From the NCBI GenBank assembly GCA_023078685.1, contig JALGAS010000008.1, positions 1,984,001 through 2,048,000 on the forward strand: 64,000 nt of DNA. Direction: 5' to 3'. The notes beneath the pieces are model-generated. The model was not told the DNA's origin. It made no database searches and saw only the letters and a list, made by a program, of their open reading frames with translations. Positions 1-12,000 of this stretch are shown here, one piece after another. This DNA is from Neopestalotiopsis rosae. Lineage: Eukaryota > Ascomycota > Sordariomycetes > Amphisphaeriales > Sporocadaceae. Position 1 is the first letter of the stretch, and each line of letters starts with the position of its first letter. The position numbers were made by a program, and so were the translations under genes.

Positions 1-1157
1 CCGGGGGAGAAGACGCGCCCGATAGCTGAGACTTCGATTGGGTCTCCTACAGGTGTACCCGTCCCATGGGCTTCGACATAACCAGTCAGGTCTGGATTGA
101 GGCCGCCAGCAGCCTTGTAAGCTTGTCGCATGACAGCTTCCTGGCCGTCAGGGCTGGGATGAGAGATACCGCCCGTCTTGCCATTCGCATTGAATGCAGT
201 GCCGCGCACGACAGCACGAATGGGGTCACCTTGGGCTAGAGCATCAGAGAGCTTCTTGAGGTATATCGCCCCGAAACCCTCAGCGCGTGAATAGCCGTCT
301 GCCGCCACGTCGAAGGTATGGCAACGTGAAGTGGGCGACACTGCACCAAGCTTGGTTGTAAATATTTGGTTGTCCGGGCCGAGAATGACATTTGCCCCGG
401 CGACTATGGCGGCCTCACAGTCACCGTTGCGGAGGGAGGTCACAGCCAAATGAAGCGCATACATGGATGCGGAGCAAGCCGTGTCGACCATTAGACTGTG
501 CTCATACTGTCAGTAGTGAGCACCAATATCTTGTTGCATTGAAATCTAACCTTGGCCCAGTGAGATTGAAGACGTAGTTTATACGATTACTCAGAATAGT
601 CGGACCACCACCCGTCACCACGTATGGTAGAGTGTGATCTGGATTGCGATATTGCATGATCTGGTGCTCGTTGTTGAAGTTTCCAACAAACACACCTGTC
701 CTCGAGCCGAAGAACTTATCAAGTGGCTCCCCGGCGCTCTCCACGGCTTCGTAGGTCACTTCTAGTAGCTTTCGTTGACTTGGGTCCAAGGTCAAAACTT
801 CTTTCGCTGAGATACCAAAGAAGCTATGGTCAAAGCCTCTCGTGTCTTCTTGGAGAAGATGACCGCCCCGGGTATACATGCTTCCAAGGCGTTGGCCATC
901 GGGATGATAGAAACCATCCACGTTGAGACGGTCTCGGGAGAACTCGGACCAACCGTCTCGTCCCTCTTTGAGCAAGTCCCATAGTTGTGAGGGATTCTGG
1001 ATGCCACCAGGCCATCGACATCCTACAATATGGCTATCAGCATGGCTTCTTGGGAGTGGTCTTATACTAAGAGGGTGTGATTACCCATTCCCACGATAGC
1101 TATGGGCTCAGGGCACTGGTCGAGCGGGGGATCCATCACTGGTGATGGAATTGACAT
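1..1157 (-). CDS. Polyketide synthase, N-terminal part (ketosynthase domain), probably highly reducing; cut by window edge
   Basis: Model: exons 1157-1085, 1022-551, 495-1, with introns of 62 and 55 nt. The predicted start reads MSIPSPVMDPPL and leads into the KS signature PIAIVGMGCRWPGG, which is restored only by removing the first intron. The second splice restores the active-site motif DTACSAS (Cys189). The second catalytic His lies in EAHGTGTPVGDP (His324) just before the left edge. This is the decarboxylative Claisen condensation domain that extends polyketide chains on an ACP. Sequence style (LDPSQRKLLEV, the GGGPTILSNRINY stretch) and a neighbouring stand-alone enoyl reductase favour a highly reducing type I PKS. 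AT, DH, MT, ER, KR and ACP domains would lie outside the window, so the class is inferred. A PKS-NRPS hybrid is possible. Confidence 0.93.
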
Positions 1158-3012
1158 ATTTGCAACAGATGAGTTGTGAACAACTGATCAAAATTGTGTA
1201 GTGGATGACGTATATTAGTCACCTGTTTTCTATTTGTTGGAATGCTTCGTAAGATGTTTGTCTGGAAAGGAACTATATTGCGAAGACAAGCGCGTAGAGA
1301 TATCAATGTAGGAACACAGTATATCACAAGGAAGTGATGAACTAGGTGCATTGACTGGGAAAAGAAAAAATGGAAAACGGCCAGCTCGAAAATATAGAAT
1401 CAATTGTTTATCTTTCTGGCCAAAACTCAGTCATTACCTGAAGTCCAGTTCGAGTCACTTACAAAGTGTGTAGGGACGACTAATATCAAGGGCTTACCGT
1501 TTCCAATTGGTCAGTGATACCGCCTTCTAGTGAGGCTCCGAGGTTCGGATTTGTCTAAAGATTCAGCTCCTCTTGCTTCTGAGACTATGACGAGCCACTT
1601 CTCTACATCGATATCAGCGCGATCGCCAGGGATTGAGAACTTGTCACCGGTTACCCTTGACGATACGGCACATGCAGCATGCATAAGCAAACATGTAGTC
1701 CTTCTATTTCATGGGGAAATACTAGTACAAAATATTCGTTTCCGGTTGATGAATCCCGTTCCCCGAACCGCAGGTTTCTGCACTTCCAACGCCCAACGAT
1801 TGATGATTCTTGCAGCCGCTGATAGCGGCTGAGCGAGTTGTTCAGCCTGGGTGTCAAAGGATCGAGTGCATACGTTTCAGACTAACCTCTTATATGCGAC
1901 GCCTGCATATCTCCCTAACTTGATGATTTATGGCACTATGGTAGGGTGTGTAGAAAAATATAAGAATAATAAAAAATACGCTATGGTCCAGGTACCAAGT
2001 TCATAGCAGGGGTTTCTGGTCGGTTGCTTTGCGTAGAGCTTTGTACACTGCCCTTATCAAGAACCTGACCCACTGTGGCTTTTTGGGCCTGATACCGTAG
2101 TAGGTCAGAAAGAGGCAAACAAATCACGCTCATTCTGTAGAGGATTTGCCTCTCAAGCATAAGATGATCGCTTGTTCAGTATAGATATTCCCGAAGCGGG
2201 AGGTGCCAGTCACTGCATGTGACACGCCGCAGGATTCAAATTCAACCTACCGGCTTTACCCGGCGTGGGGGGTGTTTGTATCTGTTCAATCCGTGCTTGG
2301 ATCTTAAAGGAAAGACTTTGCGCCCACGTATGATGATGTCAGCATAGTGGCGGGCCAGAAACGGTAAGCAAGGGTCGGGTAAGTCAGCCTAAGTCAGCCC
2401 CATTATCGACTGAACACCCCTCGCACATGGAGACCCATTTTATCTGCCAAAATGTTGAACAACGTCAACCCAATGAGAACGATAGTATTATGTCATGATG
2501 ATCAGTGACGGAACATACTGCTGCAATAAGCTGACCGTTGCGTTGTTCCTGATTGAATACCTAGTCTTTCTGACTTGAATTGTATTTTCTACTGTCACGA
2601 AACATTTTTGAGGGTCCTGGGGTACCAACTTCTGCCATCGGCAAGAATCGCTTCTGATAACCGTAATTGGAGTATTGATTCTCCATTATCTTAAGCCGCT
2701 GACTTTACGTAGTGGTTATCAAATACTTCTAAATCCTCGGAATAGGATTTCAGTCACTGGTTTACGATGTATGCCGTCAGGAAAGCTTAAGCATACACTA
2801 TCTCTGACTATCTTACCATTGCGAGCCTTCCCAAGCATTCGCATTTGCCTCCGTCCGTCCAGTGACTACTACAGCCATCATTGTTCATGATCATGACTGA
2901 AATAGACCTCGCGGACTACGCACAAGCGCTCCCATTAGTTCTGCTTAAGCTGCACTTCCACCAATCCCATCACTCCCTTTCCATGGACTTTAACAACCTG
3001 GAGAATATTTTG
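1158..3012. other. Intergenic region between PKS start and O-methyltransferase 3' end
   Basis: About 1.85 kb without a supportable gene. It must hold the PKS promoter next to position 1157 and the methyltransferase terminator near 3010. Open frames here are short and contain no motif I recognise. Confidence 0.6.
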
Positions 3013-4495
3013 TCAGCTCGAGAATCTTTCTTTGGTGTAGAGTGACCAACATACCGTGAAACGTGGGTCTGCTGCGGTCAAAAGTGTTTCGAACTCCGCG
3101 AGAGTCCGTTGCTTGGCGGCATACCCATCGAGCATATGAATGTCAATCTGCCTCAAGTGATGCTCTTCAACTTTGGCTTCAACATTGGGAGGAGGCAGAA
3201 GCATATCATTGATTAGCAAGCTAGTAGTTGGCGGACACTGCTCCATAGCTGGCACGAAAGATTTGAAGATCTTGATGCACACGTCGTCAGGGTAGTTGTG
3301 AATGACTTGGCGCAAAAAGAATAGTCCCGCATCGGTGATAGGCTGTGGGTCGTAGAAGCTGTACTGCATGAAGGAGACCTTGTCTTTGACCTTGGGGTAG
3401 TCAGCCCTTTTCGGGCCTTGTTCAAGCATGACAGTGTTGACATCTTGGACTGTGAAGCTGAGGTCCGGGAATTCCTATGTTGCATTAAATGAATAAGAAT
3501 AGTAGATCTGATTTTTCGAATCGAATGAACTTACCGTTGCCAAATAGATAGAAACATGGCCACTTCCGCCACCAACGTCCACAACTTTGTTTCTCCCAAG
3601 GGAGGCCCAGGGGAATCGCTTCAAGAGCTCAGTGGTATCTCGATTCACTGTTTTCTTTGTCAGAAATAGTACTCACCAAAGGTGATGTGAGTCTGGAACA
3701 ACGTACTTTGAACGTAGCCTGCCATGGCAGAGGCGAACCGAGCACCGCGCTCCGGGTTTTCAGCATACCAAGTGTATGGGGAAGTGCCAAACCTCAGGTT
3801 GAAAGCGCTATTCTTCGCCTCAGAAGTATACGGGGCTTTCTGAATAGAGTTCGCCGTCAGAGACGATGCCTCGAACATCTCATCAGCCCTAGAAATGCCG
3901 TTAGCCTCACAAATGATCCACGTTCCACAACAGGTAGAATTACTCAAATGCAAAGCACTGCTCAATGTCCTTGTTCTTTGCAATAAAGGCTGACAGTGAA
4001 GTGTGTTCAAACTTGTCATCTTCAAGTTCTTGGAAGCACCGCTGGGTTGTCAAGAATTTCATGATTCGACGCAAGCGGTCTTCATCGTGGCCAACGATGG
4101 TAGACAATTCCTTGATGCCAACGGGTCTGTCAAGAGGTACACTGGTGAAATACTTGAAACGCAATGCAACCTGCCACGCAGCTAAGTCATGGTGGCAGCA
4201 GCAAAAGGTGCGGATCCACGACAGAGGGCCTTTAGCAAGTAGAGTAAGGTCCTGGGTGGCCTGCACCAAGTTGGTGCAAATGTCATCGTACTCATCGTTC
4301 TGGGGATGAGGGGGTGAGGATGATGTGAAGTCGGGCTCCTCCAAACCGTGGGTTTCAAGATAATCGACGAGTTTCTCGGCTTCCCTAAGGGCCGAGCGAG
4401 CCGTTTGAAGGATCAAGGACTATCTTATTAGCATGCCATCGACCGACTATCTGAGAATGGCGGTGTAATCTCACTGAGCGCTTGGTGACGGCCAT
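3013..4495 (-). CDS. S-adenosylmethionine-dependent O-methyltransferase
   Basis: Model: exons 4495-4475, 4419-3944, 3888-3707, 3647-3535, 3474-3013 (417 aa). The first exon is only 21 nt (MAVTKRS); it is needed because the next exon has an in-frame TAG directly upstream and no ATG, and its intron has a GCTAATA branch site. All phases agree. An N-terminal helical dimerisation region is followed by a winged-helix region and a class I SAM-binding fold with DVGGGSG at residues 250-256. The catalytic base is probably His323 in FLRQVIHNYPDD. It should transfer a methyl group from SAM to a hydroxyl of the pathway product in the cytosol. It lies tandem with the PKS, consistent with tailoring of that polyketide. 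The substrate cannot be told from sequence. Confidence 0.92.
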
Positions 4496-5480
4496 GATGG
4501 GAAATGTAAAACCTCGTGGCTTGCTTGTGAAGTGTGAATACTACTGAGTAGATCAAGATGACTGAAGACTCAGAACTAGAATGGAAATCAGTTTGAAGAT
4601 GACTTCGTGTCCTAGGAGATCCCACTTCTAGAAAAAAAGAAATAAGGCAATCCTATGAGTCGTAAGAAGTAAGGCGATGACATAACCGATATCGCATCCC
4701 GCTTCAAGTGAAGAGGCCCTAAGATATCATATCTTGTATCTTGTATAATGTATATTGTAGCTTGTACCTTTCATGTTGTATATGACCTTTCTTTTCGCCG
4801 TGTGTTTGAGTGAGTAATAAGATGTACAGACAGTTCTCGGTAACTTACTTCAGAGGTGAGAACAGGTGAAAGGCTTACCCATATGTACAGGCTTTATCTT
4901 CTCGTACCCTATACTCCTGATTCAGTTAAGTCTTCCGAGATCAAACCGGAGCTGACGAGAATTCTAATATTGCTACTCCCATCTGTGGCTAGTAGAACAT
5001 GCTGCACAAAGTACCCCACATCGTAGCGTAATCCGTTGTTTTGATGGCACTATTCCTGTCGCTTACCGAGGGATATCAAATTTCGGGTCTTCCCGATCCA
5101 TAACCACCAATGTTGGAAACAAAAGCCTTGATGCCTAAGACCTTCTGGAGCCTCATCACTCCGTATGCTTTAGAACGAATGGCGCAGCTGCATTGTAAGC
5201 TGCATCGCCTACGAGACTGAAAGAGCCTTGCAGCGGGAGGACGACGCGGCGAGCTGAAATATTGGCGAACCAGATAATGCATGACATCAATGAACTTCGA
5301 GCCATGTACCAGCATGCTTGTTTGGGTAGATCATATCAGCAAATTCCTGGAAGGATCGTGCATTCACCTAAACTGTTGCACGGCATATTCAAATCTCTTA
5401 CGGCACCGTTGTAGCACAGAAGACTAGGGAACCTTAGAATAACGTATAAGCGCGTATACATTATACATAGTAAGATGGGG

Positions 5481-5562
5481 TGTTACCCGGCCACAGACAA
5501 GTGGCGAAGGATGCAACATTAGTATACGAAGTACTATGTCCGTTTAATAGCCATAGTTCTGC
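5481..5562. repeat. Imperfect direct repeat, copy 1
   Basis: About 80 nt beginning GTGTTACCCGGCCACAG and ending near a TTTAATAG..TAGTTCT stretch. By eye it aligns, with small gaps, to copy 2 some 400 bp downstream; shared blocks include GTGTTACC, CACAGA, GCAACAT/ACAACAT and CGTTTAAT. It may be a decayed mobile-element terminus, but no full element is visible. Confidence 0.4.
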
Positions 5563-5879
5563 ATGGCGATGAGGGCAAGGGAAAGCCAGCCTCGCATTTC
5601 CCGAGACCGCACGTTCGAGCACAGCTCACGCTTATGCAAGCCTTTTCACATCAATCCAACAGCACCGAAGCCACAATCACACACAAAACGGTACCGTTAT
5701 CCTGATACGAGTAGCACGAACCAATTTAAGGTTTTGGAGGATTGGCAGTTGGCGGCTGGCGGCATAAGTGTGGGGGGTTCTCTAGGGTGTAGGGATAGTG
5801 GTGGAAGTTGAGGTGATAGGAATGAATACATTGCATCGAGCCCTCGGACCGTCTCGGATTAGGGAGGATGGATAGCCGA

Positions 5880-5962
5880 GTGTTACCTAGTCACAGAAAG
5901 GCGGGGAAAGGTACAACATACACCATTAGTGTACTAAATTCGTTTAATCGCAACAATTCTTC
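5880..5962. repeat. Imperfect direct repeat, copy 2
   Basis: Second copy of the repeat at 5481-5562, starting GTGTTACCTAGTCACAG. A shorter similar start (GTGTTACCTGGCTACA) appears near 19601. Diverged and untyped. Confidence 0.4.
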
Positions 5963-6424
5963 AACGGGGAATCTAAACAATCTCCCCGATCTTGGTGGCT
6001 TATCTACATGGATGAAAGTGGGTCTGCGTTCTGAAGAGAAGGGTGACAAATAACTAGTGGCCGGCTGCAGGGCCAGCGGCACCTGCAGCTGACTGTCTGC
6101 ATGGATCGTCAAAATATTCACACGGTAGCTGCCAAGTTAGTGCTCACGTTCATACGGCTGGCGCCAGCGGTATCGTGCCTTACGAACGTCATGGCACCGG
6201 TCAGATCAGTGTTCCTTTCGCCTTCAGATCATCACTCTTCCGATCCAGTGCCCGTGGCCGTCGCAGAGGCAGTAGTCGCTTTAGTTGGAGAACCGCATCA
6301 ACACCTAGGTATCAAAGACATTTTGCAAGAATCATTCACAAGCGCTCTAACAAAGTACATAGTAAATATCTGTGTTTCGTTGAATCATTCAAGCTCAAAC
6401 TTCTGACCAAACTTTTGCTACAAC

Positions 6425-7816
6425 ATGGCTTCAACGGCAAGAGCTGTAGCAGTGGGCCAGGGCGCACCGACAACGAAAGCCATCGTTGTGACGTCGCTTG
6501 GGACGGCCTCAGTCCAAGATGTCATGGTCCCGCTTGTTCGCGATGACTGGGTGCTCGTCAATGTCAAGGCGGTGGCAACCAATCCTACCGACTGGAAACA
6601 TGTTTCCCTTGGTGGCGCAGATGTCGGTTGCAGAGTCGGATGCGATTATGCCGGGGTCGTCGAAAAAGTTGGAAAAGATGTCGTCAAATTCAGAGTAGGC
6701 GATAGCATCATGGGTTGGACGCATGGATCGTGAGTGAAAGCTCTCTCATCGCCAGACTGATGTACATGTGATGTGGATTCTTAGCTGATTGCGCTTTATG
6801 TCTACCTAGTAATCGTGCGAATCATGAATCAGGTGCGTTTGCGAAGCTTGCAGTGGCGAAAGCAGCTGTGCAGACCAAGATACCAACTGGTATGAGTTAC
6901 GAGGATGCTGCGTCGCTTGGAACCGCAATCATGACAGTTGTAAGAGACTTACCTGTTCATAAACACCAGAGATCCATCTTCCTTCACGTATATCTATAAG
7001 CGCTAATGGACGCATCTGCATGAAGGGTCAGGGCATGTATAAGCGTCTCAAGCTTCCGCTTCCTTCGGTGCCGACTGCAAAGCCGTTTCCCATCCTGATC
7101 TATGGCGGGAGCACAGCGACTGGTATGGTCGGCATCCAATTCGCGAAACTGTCCGGGCTGCAGGTAATCACCACCTGCTCGCCTCATAATTTCGAGCTCC
7201 TGAAGTCTTTCGGAGCCGACGCAGTCTTTGATTACAAGTCCGAAACGTGTGCAGCCGACATCAAAGAGTTGACTCAGAACCGCCTGCTTCACTCATGGGA
7301 CTGTACCGGGGATGGAGCAAGTATTTGTGCCGCGGCAATGTCAGACGCTGAGGCAGGAGTATACGGAACCATCATGCCGGCCGATTACGAAATAATCCCC
7401 AAAATCAATCCCAAGGTCAAAGGCCAGGTAAGTTCCTTGTCGCTTTTCTTCCCCCAAATCAGAGCAAGATAGTACTCCAAGGACATTGAATGGAATATGT
7501 TTCGGGAGCCTAAAGGCCACTTCAAAGGAGAGAATACTGACTCCAGGATTGTCAATAGCCCTTTATGCGCGGGTACGACACGCAGGGTGAGAATTATCTC
7601 TGGTTCGGGCAGATACCTGTGACGCCTGATTTGGACGAGATGAGGTACTACCAATATTTCCTGGAACTTACTCAACCCTTGCTCGAGAGCGGGGCGATCA
7701 AGCCGCCGCACACGTTGGTCAATAAAACTGGCTGCGGCTTGGAGGGAGTCATGAAAGGACTTGACGAGATGGAAGCTGGGAACATCAGTGGAGCGAAATT
7801 GGTCTACACGATCTGA
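6425..7816 (+). CDS. Stand-alone (trans-acting) enoyl reductase, LovC-like, zinc-binding dehydrogenase fold
   Basis: Model: exons 6425-6729, 6810-6939, 7026-7427, 7559-7816 (364 aa), the usual size for the fungal PKS-associated trans-ER family. The N-terminal GroES-like fold carries NPTDWKH and GCDYAGVV; the Rossmann fold has IYGGSTATGMVGIQFAK around residue 167 for NADPH. It lacks the structural-zinc Cys cluster of true alcohol dehydrogenases, as usual for this MDR subfamily. Such proteins dock on a highly reducing PKS and reduce chosen enoyl-thioester intermediates when the PKS's own ER is inactive. Its presence predicts a non-functional ER in the neighbouring PKS, which I cannot see. Intron 2 has two in-frame acceptors (exon start 7026 or 7032); I chose the one giving GQGMYK. 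Confidence 0.92.
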
Positions 7817-8140
7817 GTCATCCTACCGCGTCATCATAGAAATGCCTACATCGTTACACGAATACGGTAATCGTAAAGCATTCTCGCATTGGTTGCTGCA
7901 TTTGTTTGTTCTCCGTTCTTTCGTACATATTTTGTAAGAGACAAGAAAACACTTCTGACTTGAATGTGACGCGTTGCGCGTCCTGGAAGAAGGAAGAGGG
8001 AACTACGATAGCTTTGTAGCATATGTGTGTAGTCATGGCAGCACGGACATGTCATCGATGAACATAATTGCCAGGATGCCAAAGTGACTTTCATTTATCT
8101 GTGCCGTGAAAGCCGTGTGTTACGCCTGTTTTTTGTCTAT
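7817..8140. other. Convergent 3' intergenic region
   Basis: 324 nt between the 3' ends of the enoyl reductase (+) and the SDR (-). It should hold both polyadenylation regions; nothing else seen. Confidence 0.6.
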
Positions 8141-9080
8141 CTATTCCGAGAAGGCCGTGCTTTGGGCGATCTTTTCTTGCGAATTCACATCCTCGAGAAA
8201 TTTCTCGCCGCACTTCTTCATACGAGCCCAAGCGTCGCTTCCGAGTATGAGGCGTGTGACCTTGCCCGTAACCTCGCCAGCCATGCCTTGGCCCGTAACT
8301 GCCTCGTAGATGCGCTCGGCAGCTCTTTCGGGATCGCCCATTTGCTTGCCGTGAATAGTTAGGAACTTGCGCATGATAACTCCGACGGGATCGTCGTAGT
8401 GTTGCGCGACGCCGTTCGGGTCTCCGCTAGCATTGCCCAGCGCGCTGACAAAGTTGGTCCGGAAGTTACCCGGTTCTACAATGAGCACCTTGATGTTATG
8501 GGGCGCAACTTCATGAGCGAGTGATTCGGAAGCGGCCTCTAGGGCAGCCTTTGATGCGCTGTAGAGAGAACAGGCTGCGAGAGGGTCTTGAGCAGCACCA
8601 CTCGAGATTTGCACGATGGTGCCGGATTGCTGCTTGCGCATGACTGGCAGAATGGCCTGCGTTGTAAACAACGGGCCGAAGAAGTTGGTATCGATCTGAA
8701 GGTGTGCATCTTTTGAACTTTTTCCTCGGTCGCGCGGTCAGTAACAATCGCCCTGATCTTGCCAAGGTCCGAGGAGAATATTGCTGCAGTGCTCACCTGA
8801 TATCCTCACATGCGCCAAGAATTGAGTAGCCGGCATTGTTGACCAGGACATCGATGCGATCCAAGACCGTCAGCTTGGCAGCGATGTTGGCCTGGGAATC
8901 GGTCATGTCTAGTTCGATGACAGAGCCACCAGCATCCTCGATCTGCTGAACAGCACCAGCGGACTTGCTCCTGCTCCGGACCGTGCCAATGACACGGTGA
9001 CCTGCGGATAGAACGCGAAGAGTTAAGGCTAGGCCAAATCCGTTGGAGGCGCCAGTGATAAGCCAGACCGGGGACGACAT
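8141..9080 (-). CDS. Classical short-chain dehydrogenase/reductase
   Basis: Model: exons 9080-8797 and 8717-8141 with a 79-nt intron (286 aa). The acceptor ending GAGGAAAAAG was chosen because only it keeps phase and restores a normal DIS..QIDTNFFG stretch. Motifs: cofactor loop TGASNGFG (9-16), NNAG (81-84), catalytic Ser near 134 and YSASK (Tyr147, Lys151). Family members oxidise alcohols or reduce ketones with NAD(P)(H). The residues after the second beta-strand (TVRSRSK) suggest NADP(H) preference, which is inference. It is divergently placed from the GMC gene over a 940-bp promoter region, so it probably acts on the same product. The substrate is unknown. Confidence 0.92.
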
Positions 9081-10021
9081 GGTTAATTTGTTGTGATTCG
9101 TGAAGGATGAGTTTGCGGCTTAGTTGGGTCTTTCAGCTGACAGGATGATAAAACACAGGATGGACCGATACAAGGAGGCTTTTTCTAGAGGCTTTTCAAC
9201 AGCACAAACGGGAAGGATGGTGCCATAATATGTTCCTTCCACTTACCCCTCTTTGCCGGGTTGCCCTGCATGAAGGAATAGCCAATGGCATTGCACAAAG
9301 ATAACACAGTTATGTTGGGAAATGTGCCGGGCACGAACAATCTAGGTACCTAGGAAGGCTTTGTGTGTTACCATGGTTTGTAAAGGCGAGGTGTTTTGAG
9401 TGGTTTGCTCCGTACATTAGGGCTGATGTATCTCTGCATCCTTGAATAACCGTGGCGCCATGTTATCGCCTTGGCAGACAGGGGCAATAGTGCATAATAG
9501 TGCATAATCATCACATCCGTTGATCCGCGGGCCATGTGTGACAGGGATTCCAAGGATGACCGATACTCTTACCGTAAGTAGATTTCAGCTGGTGCCAATT
9601 CACAAGCGACATCAAGATATACTACCATGTAGGTACTTTCCTAGTGGCCGTTGCTTGTAGCGTCTTCCGGGCGGGACGGGTCGGGCTATCCCGCGGGCCT
9701 TCCCCTAACTACCTATGTACCTAGGTAACCTAGTAAGGGTGTGCTAATAACAATGCCACGTCGGGGTGAGGGCGGAGTTCCAGTATAGAAAACAACATCT
9801 CTAATAAATGTACCAGCCCTAGTCTAAGGCTAGTATTCTTACGACTTTGGGTGAGGTGGCTTGGACGTGACGCCGCGCAGTGCAGTTGCTCTCAGCTGAA
9901 GCACTCAAGGTCGTAAGATGTCTTCGTATAAATGCCAATGAGATGGGTTTTGGAGGAACAAACAAGCTACATAGTACCAGATCACAGTTTCACAGACCTT
10001 GCGTCATTCAACTCATCCAAG
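9081..10021. other. Divergent promoter region of SDR and GMC oxidoreductase
   Basis: 941 nt between two divergent cluster genes. Several CCTAGGTA/TACCTAGG-like short motifs occur (9343-9360, 9715-9735). No gene is supportable. Confidence 0.6.
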
Positions 10022-12000
10022 ATGCCTGGAGCAAATTTGTACATTGTTGCGCTTTGTGGGTTTGCGTTCCTCACATCTGCCGCTCCTCCATTTGGATCAT
10101 CATTTGGGATCCCCGGCAATAATGCGACATTCGACTACATAGTTGTCGGTGGTGGCAACGCTGGCCTCACAATTGCCACCCGCCTTGCAGAACATCAAAG
10201 TGGCCGCGTCGCCGTCGTTGAGGCTGGCACATTCTACGAGCTGGGCAACGGAAATCTGAGTCAAGTACCTGGATCGGCTTATGTTGGCATTTCCAAAGCC
10301 ACAGATGATTGGCAGCCTCTCAATGACTGGGGATACCAAACTGCTGCTCAACAGGTAAGAACATTGACCCACGCTTGTATCACGATGAGTCGAGCGCAAA
10401 TCTGACTCTTCATAACTGCCTATGTAGTACGCTCTAGACACTGAGCTGCATTATGCAAGGGGCCGTGCCCTAGGAGGCTGCTCTGCTAGAAACTACATGA
10501 TCTACCAACGGCCAACTGTCGACTCTCTGCAGCTATGGGTAGACGCTGTGGGAGACAAGAGCTATTCATTCCAAAACATGCTCCCTTACTACGAGAAGAG
10601 CATATGCTTCACCCCACCGAGCAATCTTCGCTTTGCCAACTCAACTCCCCTTTACGACGAGTCTGTCATGGGTAACTGTAGTGGCCCGCTCTCAGTGACG
10701 TACACGAACTACGCCAATTCGTTCGCGTCCTGGGGCATAAATGGATTTACAGAAATGGGGATGCCTCAGATCCACGGCTTTCAGAGTGGCGAGCTCTTGG
10801 GTTCATCTTATGTCATGTCTACCGTGGCAGCAAAGACCCAGATTCGAGATTCATCCGAGACTTCGTTCTTGCGGAGGGCTTTGGCCTACCCGAATTACTC
10901 AGTGTACACTCTGACACAGGCCAAGAAGATATTATTCGACGATAACAAAAAGGCCACTGGAGTGGAGGTTGATACTCTTGGCAAGCGGTACACGCTATCG
11001 GCCACTAAGGAAGTCATCATCTCGGCGGGTGTCTTCGCCTCACCTCAGCTTCTGATGGTCTCGGGCGTAGGTCCAGCTGCGACGCTGGAAAGCCTTGGAA
11101 TACCAGTCATCGCAGACCGCCCTGGAGTAGGCCAAGGAATGCAAGATCATCTGTATTTTGGACCCGCCTATAGCGTTCTGGGAACGACAACCTCATCCTT
11201 AGTCTCATTTCCCGAGTTCAGGTACGAGGCCGAGCAAGAATTCAATGAGCATGCTTCAGGAATATTCACAAATCCCTCCAACGATATTCTTGGATGGGAG
11301 AAGTTTCCGGAAAAGATTCGAAAAACTTTCTCCAACTCAACTCTGGAAGCCTTGGCAGAATATCCACCTGATTGGCCAGAGATTGAATACCTCGCAATTG
11401 CCGGTTACTTGGGGTTCCAGAATGTCTCAGGCGGCAGTGATCCAGGAGATGGTCGCCAGTATGCCACTATGGGCATCGCGCTCGCCCAGCCACGAGCGCG
11501 GGGAAATGTCACCATCGTCTCAGCCGACAATGCAGTGAACCCTATAATAAATCCTAATTACTTCTCGGACCAAACCGACGTCGAACTCGCAATTGCTGGT
11601 TTCAAGCGCGCTCGCGAATTCTTTGATCTGGATTCCGTGAGACCTTTTAGAGCAGACGATGAGGAGGCATTCCCGGGACTCGATTACTCAACTGACGAGC
11701 AGATCGAACAGTTGATCAAGGAGAGCTTCCAGACCATCTTTCACGCCGCTTGCACTTGCGCAATGGGCACCTCCAATGATACAATGGCGGTGGTCGATTC
11801 TGCAGCGAGAGTCTATGGTGTCTCAGGCCTCAGAGTGGTAGATGCTTCGGCTTTCCCATTACTGCCGGCTGGACATCCTATGGGTACCGTTTGTACGTTT
11901 TCAGCAGATCCCAATCCGTTTCTATTTGGTCTCCCTACTAACACAGTCGTCAGATGCATTAGCTGAAAAAATCGCAACTAACATTACAGGTGTCTTTTAA
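10022..12000 (+). CDS. Secreted GMC-family flavin oxidoreductase
   Basis: Model: exons 10022-10354, 10428-11892, 11954-12000 (614 aa). The ATG at 10022 was chosen over upstream in-frame codons because it starts a signal peptide (hydrophobic LYIVALCGFAFLTSA, cleavage near residue 20). FAD-binding GGGNAG is at 43-48, with the ribose-binding Glu in VVEAG. The active-site pair is His550 (FHAACTCAMG) and His594 (GHPMGTV). The last intron (11893-11953) must be removed to give the normal end GHPMGTVYALAEKI; reading through it gives an artificial tail. Many N-glycosylation sequons support passage through the secretory pathway. GMC enzymes oxidise alcohols to carbonyls while reducing O2 or another acceptor, so a late or extracellular oxidation of the pathway product is plausible. 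The substrate is unknown. Confidence 0.93.

Larger units (their letters stand above)
4496..6424. other. Divergent intergenic region between O-methyltransferase and enoyl reductase
   Basis: About 1.9 kb holding the promoters of both flanking genes. A TTGTAT-like low-complexity stretch lies near 4730-4770, and an imperfect direct repeat pair near 5481 and 5881 is described separately. No supportable gene. Confidence 0.6.

Noticed and set aside
3648..3676. Alternative 29-nt intron in the O-methyltransferase using a GTGAGT donor
   Set aside because: Too short for splicing; the 59-nt intron from 3706 keeps phase and has normal length.
5060..5335. Minus-strand fragment with a VGDAAYNAAAPF stretch resembling the FAD GD motif
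   Set aside because: Only one short motif, with stops and frame changes around it; not enough to call a flavoenzyme relic.
11893..11966. Read-through C-terminus of the GMC gene
   Set aside because: The open frame continues into an intron with a GTACGT donor; splicing to 11954 restores the normal family end, so the tail is not real.
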